A stretch of DNA of 9,688 nt from Candidatus Melainabacteria bacterium (GTDB lineage: Bacteria; Cyanobacteriota; Vampirovibrionia; Obscuribacterales; Obscuribacteraceae). Made by a program: the position numbers and the translations under genes. The stretch is taken from assembly GCA_016209785.1 (NCBI GenBank), contig JACQVM010000408.1, positions 1 through 9,688 of the forward strand. The letters are read 5' to 3'. Of this stretch, positions 6,625 through 9,688 are shown piece after piece; position 1 is the stretch's first letter, and every line of letters begins with the position of its first letter. The notes under the pieces are model-generated. The model was given only the letters and a program-made list of their open reading frames with translations, had not been told where the DNA came from and did no database searches.

Positions 6625-7290
6625 ATGACGGACAACACCAGTAAGTGGCAACAGTCCGATGAGGTCAAGCAGACAATAGGTCAGTTTGGCACTGGTTTTA
6701 GTGAGACGGCTGCCAACATTTGGACAAAAGAAGGATTCTCATTGCCCAAAAAGAATTTCTCCGGCGAAATCATAAGCCTGAATGCAGACAAAGAGCTTAA
6801 TTTTGGTGACATTTTTCGCAACATTGCCGATGAGGCAACTCATAAACTCATTGAGCTGACAATAGGGGCTAGCAAGGTCGCTATTGACAGTACAGACTTA
6901 AGTCGTCGTGATAAAGAAACACTCAAAAGATCCCTTGACAATGTAGGGCTTCTGTGTCATGCGTTAGGTTCGGTGCATGAAATAGTTCCTAAAATTGATC
7001 CACAAAGAAAAAGTCTTGCTATTGCATTTGTACGAGACAAATCACATTCTGTCCGCAGAGACGGACATACATTAACTGTTGGCAAGGAAGTAACCTTTAA
7101 CGTGTCTTTAGATTCCAAGGGACAGCCTTCTTATAACGGACTTAAGGGGTTAAGTGTAGATGGGCACAATCTTAAGGATCTAGAGCTCATTGTCAAAAAG
7201 GATAAACGTGGGCACGAACACCTATTTCTTCAAACCACAGCAGCTAAGTCTCACAGCAAACCTAAGAAGATACTGTTTCCTCTCAATTAG
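6625..7290 (+). CDS. Unrecognised 221-residue soluble protein, antisense within the atp locus
   Basis: I do not recognise this family. It is read as real because of its length, an ATG with GAGG nine bases upstream, sensible codon use and a protein-like composition. It has no signal peptide and no membrane span. Residues 1-45 are polar and probably flexible. Residues about 57-120 look helical (ELNFGDIFRNIADEATHKL, then RRDKETLKRSLDNVGLLCHA). Residues about 124-207 look strand-rich with alternating hydrophobics (SLAIAFV, VTFNVSLD, DLELIVKK, EHLFLQT). The tail is basic (KSHSKPKK). It has one cysteine and no metal-binding or catalytic pattern I can name. It points against the atp genes, starting 249 bases from atpB and ending 11 bases from the stop of the AtpZ-like gene. 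It may be a lineage-specific insertion; a role in ATP synthase assembly cannot be inferred from position alone. Confidence 0.75.
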   Translation: MTDNTSKWQQSDEVKQTIGQFGTGFSETAANIWTKEGFSLPKKNFSGEIISLNADKELNFGDIFRNIADEATHKLIELTIGASKVAIDSTDLSRRDKETLKRSLDNVGLLCHALGSVHEIVPKIDPQRKSLAIAFVRDKSHSVRRDGHTLTVGKEVTFNVSLDSKGQPSYNGLKGLSVDGHNLKDLELIVKKDKRGHEHLFLQTTAAKSHSKPKKILFPLN

Positions 7291-7301
7291 CTAGCAACAA
7301 C

Positions 7302-7583
7302 CTATCCTTCTGTCCAGGAGTCAGGTTCATACATGTTTTTGGCTGACGTTGTTTTCTTGCTAGAAGAAGACTTTCTCTCAAGTTCGGTTGCTTTCAACAC
7401 CATGCGAGCTAGACCAAGTCCTGAGCCCAGCAAGGCTAGAAAAATAGCCAACCAGGGAGAGGTATGGAGTTTATCGTCAAGCCAAAAACCTGACCAGGCT
7501 CCTAGTCCGGTAAGAATAGCTGCACCAAGCACCGCGTCTCCTGCTGTCGCAAATGCCTTAATAAGATCGTCCTGAGGTTTCAT
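7302..7583 (-). CDS. AtpZ/AtpI-family small membrane protein of the ATP synthase locus
   Basis: This 93-residue protein has two membrane spans, at about 16-35 and 43-62, separated by a short loop with the family pattern WLDDKLHTSPW. Helix glycines (GLGAWSG, LGSGLGLARM) match the putative F-ATPase accessory family AtpZ/AtpI (PF09527). Members are linked to assembly of the c-ring or to Mg/Ca transport, and are usually the first gene of an atp operon. The C-terminus is a basic, serine-rich cytoplasmic tail (KSSSSKKTTSAK). The ATG at 7583 has GGAGG nine bases upstream. Unusually, the gene is parted from atpB by about 930 bases holding an opposite-strand gene, so a shared transcript would carry a long antisense stretch. 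Confidence 0.88.
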   Translation of the reverse strand: MKPQDDLIKAFATAGDAVLGAAILTGLGAWSGFWLDDKLHTSPWLAIFLALLGSGLGLARMVLKATELERKSSSSKKTTSAKNMYEPDSWTEG

Positions 7584-7718
7584 ACTATAAGTCCTCCGTC
7601 GGCTTCATCCTCATCAGGTTGTGCAGCAATGTCCTTCTAATTTATTATGCGCTTAAACATCTGTGCTAATACCATGCTGTCAAGATTGCCTTCTTGCCAC
7701 TTATGTCTAGAACGTGAT

Positions 7719-7731
7719 CTGACCTGGTCAG
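7719..7731. repeat. Perfect 13-base palindrome over the pspA -35 box
   Basis: CTGACC-T-GGTCAG is a perfect dyad with six-base arms and a one-base centre. It covers the predicted -35 element of the PspA gene, a typical place for a repressor or activator site. No known regulator can be assigned from the sequence. Confidence 0.5.
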
Positions 7732-7747
7732 CTTAGTTTGCTACACT
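7719..7747 (+). promoter_or_regulatory. Predicted sigma70-type promoter of the PspA gene
   Basis: CTGACC (7719-7724) is followed by a 17-base spacer and TACACT (7742-7747), with a TG two bases before the -10 (extended -10, TGC then TACACT). Each hexamer matches the consensus at four of six bases, and the spacing is ideal. Transcription would start near 7754 and give a leader of about 60 bases, ending in the AGAGGAG binding site before the ATG at 7816. Confidence 0.5.
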
Positions 7748-7764
7748 AATTAAGCAAAGCTAAG
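7732..7764. repeat. Imperfect inverted repeat over the pspA -10 box
   Basis: CTTAGTTTGCT (7732-7742) and AGCAAAGCTAAG (7753-7764) are inverted repeats with a single-base bulge, around a ten-base AT-rich centre that holds most of the predicted -10. It directly abuts the palindrome at 7719-7731. It could be a second operator, or a hairpin in longer transcripts from upstream. Confidence 0.5.
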
Positions 7765-7815
7765 AACCGCTTGGAGTTGGTCGCACTACCAGGAAGTTAA
7801 GAGGAGTTATCGTTC

Positions 7816-8574
7816 ATGTTCAGTCGCCTGCTGACCATTTTTAGAGCCTGGATTAATGTCCTCATGGGAAAGGCTGAAGATCCAGAAGTGATGCTGGAGC
7901 AAATGCAACAGGAGCTTCAGACTAAACTAATTGAAGTGCGTCAGTCCGTTGCCCAAGCTATTGCCACAGAAAAGCAGCTAGAACAACAGCTTCAAAAAAA
8001 TCGAGATCAAGCTACCACTTGGCAAAATCGAGCAGCCATGGCAGTTCAGCAAAATAATGATGATTTGGCTAGGCAAGCACTGCAACGCAAACAGCAATAT
8101 ACCCAAGCTGCAACTGAGCTTGATACACAACTTAAGACACAAAAGGAAGTAACAGCAAATCTCCGTGAGCGCCTTACAGAACTAGAAGCAAAAGTACAGC
8201 AGGCCTATACGAAAAAGCAGGTCCTAATTGCCCGGGACAGGGCTGCTCAGGCAACAACAAAAGCCACCGAGATTTTGTCAAAGACAACTGCCTCAGGTGC
8301 AATGTCGGTAATTGAAAAAATGGAGCAAAAGGTCCAAGAGCGTGAGGCTAAGGCTGCAGCTCTCCATGAATTGTCAACAGATCACCTTGACGACAAGTTT
8401 AAGAGCTTCGAAGGACAAACAGATATTGAATCTGAGCTATTATCACTTAAAGGGCAGATGGGTCTTGGTCCCAAGTTGGTCGTTAAGGATAAGGAGCCAA
8501 TCCTTATAGAGACCAGGGACGAACCAGAAGCAGTTGACGCCCAAGAAGTTAAGGAAGTGGAGAAGGAAGACTAA
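7816..8574 (+). CDS. PspA/IM30 (Vipp1-like) membrane-remodelling protein
   Basis: This ESCRT-III-like coiled-coil protein polymerises on the cytoplasmic membrane and protects or remodels it under stress. The 252 residues begin with an amphipathic membrane-binding helix (MFSRLLTIFRAWINVLMGKA), then the conserved EDPEVMLEQM start of the coiled-coil hairpin. The stretch ATTWQNRAAMAVQQNNDDLA (66-85) corresponds to the cyanobacterial IM30 NNWQRRAQLALQKGDENLA type. Continuous heptads run to about residue 155, and a last helix (DIESELLSLKGQMGLG) precedes an acidic tail (about 221-252). The tail does not look like the C-terminal helix of true Vipp1, so PspA/IM30 is the safer name. The ATG at 7816 has AGAGGAG nine bases upstream. 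Two inverted repeats sit on its promoter, suggesting stress-regulated expression. Its last 26 bases overlap tgt convergently. Confidence 0.93.
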   Translation: MFSRLLTIFRAWINVLMGKAEDPEVMLEQMQQELQTKLIEVRQSVAQAIATEKQLEQQLQKNRDQATTWQNRAAMAVQQNNDDLARQALQRKQQYTQAATELDTQLKTQKEVTANLRERLTELEAKVQQAYTKKQVLIARDRAAQATTKATEILSKTTASGAMSVIEKMEQKVQEREAKAAALHELSTDHLDDKFKSFEGQTDIESELLSLKGQMGLGPKLVVKDKEPILIETRDEPEAVDAQEVKEVEKED

Positions 8575-9673
8575 TTTGGGATTCAAAGTAGTCCTTAAAC
8601 CTGCCAGCAAGAATAGCTTTCCGGCACATATGTGATTGTTGGTGCAGATGGTAGATATTATGAATTGACAATAGACTACCAGCCGCCATTTCCTTTATTC
8701 GCACAAGATGGTTCAAATAAGCTCTACTATGGTGGCAGCATGTAAAGCAATTGCAGCCCGGTTCTAGTGGTTGAAAATCTCGTACAAATCTTGAATTTCT
8801 AAGGCTTACCCGGCCACTTCCTATAAAAGCAGCACCGTGGCGGGCTAATCTAGTTGGCAGCACACAGTCAAACATATCGATACCGCATCTAATGGCATAA
8901 GCAATATCCCACGGGGTTCCCACGCCCATCAAGTATCTAGGCTTGTCCTTGGGAAGCATCTGTGCTGTAGAGAGAACAATCCGTTCAATGGCAGTCCGGT
9001 TCTCACCTACTGCAACACCTCCAATTGCATACCCAGGGAGATTAAAGCTTGTGACAACTGAAGCTGATTGACTACGCAGATCTTCATAGGTGCTGCCTTG
9101 CACAATGCCAAACAACGCCTGATCCAAAGGTCGCTTATGCTCAGTCACACACTTATCCAGCCAGCGATGAGTTCTGTCCATAGCAGCTCGAGCTTGTTCA
9201 TAGCTGGCCGGGTTTTTCACGCACTCATCAAAAGCCATAATGATGTCAGAGCCCAATGCATTCTGGATTTCCATAGACTGACCAGGTCCAATAAAGTGCT
9301 CAGAGCCGCTGCGATGATCCTTAAAGTAAACGCCAGAGTCTGTAATCTGTCTCAAGGAATCCAAGCTAAAAATCTGAAAACCCCCTGAATCAGTCAGGAT
9401 AGGTTTGTGCCAGGACGCAAACTGATGGAGCCCACCAGCCTCACCAATTAACTTGTGTCCTGGTCTTAGATAAAGATGATAGGAGTTGGCAAGCACCATT
9501 TGGGTCCCACATGAGGCAACTTGGTCCCAACACAAAGCCTTAATGGTGGCATTTGTCCCCACTGGCATAAACACAGGCGTTTCGACTACCCCATGAGGGG
9601 TAACAAGACGCCCAGCCCGAGCACCAGACCATGGACTGGTGGCTTCTATCTCAAAAGAAAAAGGCTTTTGCAT
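8549..9673 (-). CDS. tgt: Queuine/preQ1 tRNA-guanine transglycosylase
   Basis: It exchanges guanine-34 of GUN-anticodon tRNAs for the queuosine precursor preQ1. From the ATG at 9673 the protein has 374 residues, a normal length; a TTG three codons earlier (9682) is the alternative, and the window edge hides any binding site. Counting from that TTG, the motifs are DSGGFQ at 98-103 (general acid/base Asp98), the GGVAVGE base-recognition loop at 221-227, DMFDCVLPTR at 269-278 with the nucleophilic aspartate, and the zinc site C310-x-C312-x2-C315 with H341. The PTRLARHGAAF stretch follows the cyanobacterial form rather than the PTRNARNG of proteobacteria. The C-terminal tail (SLPSPLP) runs antisense into the end of the PspA gene. 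No terminator is seen between the convergent genes. Confidence 0.96.
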   Translation of the reverse strand: MQKPFSFEIEATSPWSGARAGRLVTPHGVVETPVFMPVGTNATIKALCWDQVASCGTQMVLANSYHLYLRPGHKLIGEAGGLHQFASWHKPILTDSGGFQIFSLDSLRQITDSGVYFKDHRSGSEHFIGPGQSMEIQNALGSDIIMAFDECVKNPASYEQARAAMDRTHRWLDKCVTEHKRPLDQALFGIVQGSTYEDLRSQSASVVTSFNLPGYAIGGVAVGENRTAIERIVLSTAQMLPKDKPRYLMGVGTPWDIAYAIRCGIDMFDCVLPTRLARHGAAFIGSGRVSLRNSRFVRDFQPLEPGCNCFTCCHHSRAYLNHLVRIKEMAAGSLLSIHNIYHLHQQSHMCRKAILAGRFKDYFESQISLPSPLP

Positions 9674-9688
9674 GGCAACCAATTGTAA

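Noticed and set aside
7678..7683. A perfect TTGACA on the minus strand upstream of the AtpZ-like gene, as a -35 box.
   Set aside because: At 17 bases the partner is ATGTTT; the nearest good -10 (CATAAT at 7644-7649) is 28 bases away, too far for a standard promoter.

Overview
The window is most consistent with a non-photosynthetic member of the Cyanobacteriota (Vampirovibrionia/Melainabacteria-like). The main block is an F-type ATP synthase operon in cyanobacterial layout: a, c, b', b, delta, alpha, gamma, with paired b'/b subunits and no beta or epsilon genes attached. The queuine tRNA-ribosyltransferase carries the cyanobacterial-type PTRLARHGAA motif, and the PspA/IM30 protein resembles cyanobacterial IM30. 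However, the gamma subunit lacks the roughly 30-residue regulatory insertion of photosynthetic cyanobacteria, and no photosynthesis gene is present. The lineage is an inference from family features; no search was run.

Layout, left to right. Positions 1-1082 (minus) hold the N-terminal 360 codons of a SpoIID/LytB-type cell-wall protein that runs off the left edge. It was recovered by reading the minus strand by hand, and it carries a GC-rich in-frame insert. Positions 1150-6375 (minus) hold atpG, atpA, atpH, atpF, atpF', atpE and atpB, transcribed right to left. Positions 6625-7290 (plus) hold an unrecognised 221-residue protein gene lying antisense between atpB and the small AtpZ/AtpI-family gene (7302-7583, minus). 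Positions 7816-8574 (plus) encode a PspA/IM30 membrane-stress protein with a readable promoter and two inverted repeats upstream. Positions 8549-9673 (minus) encode tgt, which overlaps the 3' end of the PspA gene convergently.

How the genes work together. The atp genes give all of Fo plus alpha, gamma and delta of F1. Beta and epsilon must be encoded elsewhere for a working enzyme. The genes are tightly packed, with stop/start overlaps at b'/b and b/delta. Looser gaps around the c gene include a small hairpin that may help set the high c-subunit output. The AtpZ-like protein normally heads such operons; here the antisense gene separates it from atpB. PspA (membrane maintenance), SpoIID (peptidoglycan remodelling) and Tgt (tRNA queuosine modification) are neighbours without an obvious shared pathway.

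The items most worth a second look are the hidden SpoIID gene and its insert, the antisense gene inside the atp locus, the altered residues after the essential arginine of subunit a, and the palindromes over the pspA promoter. I see no tRNA, rRNA, CRISPR array, transposase or phage gene.
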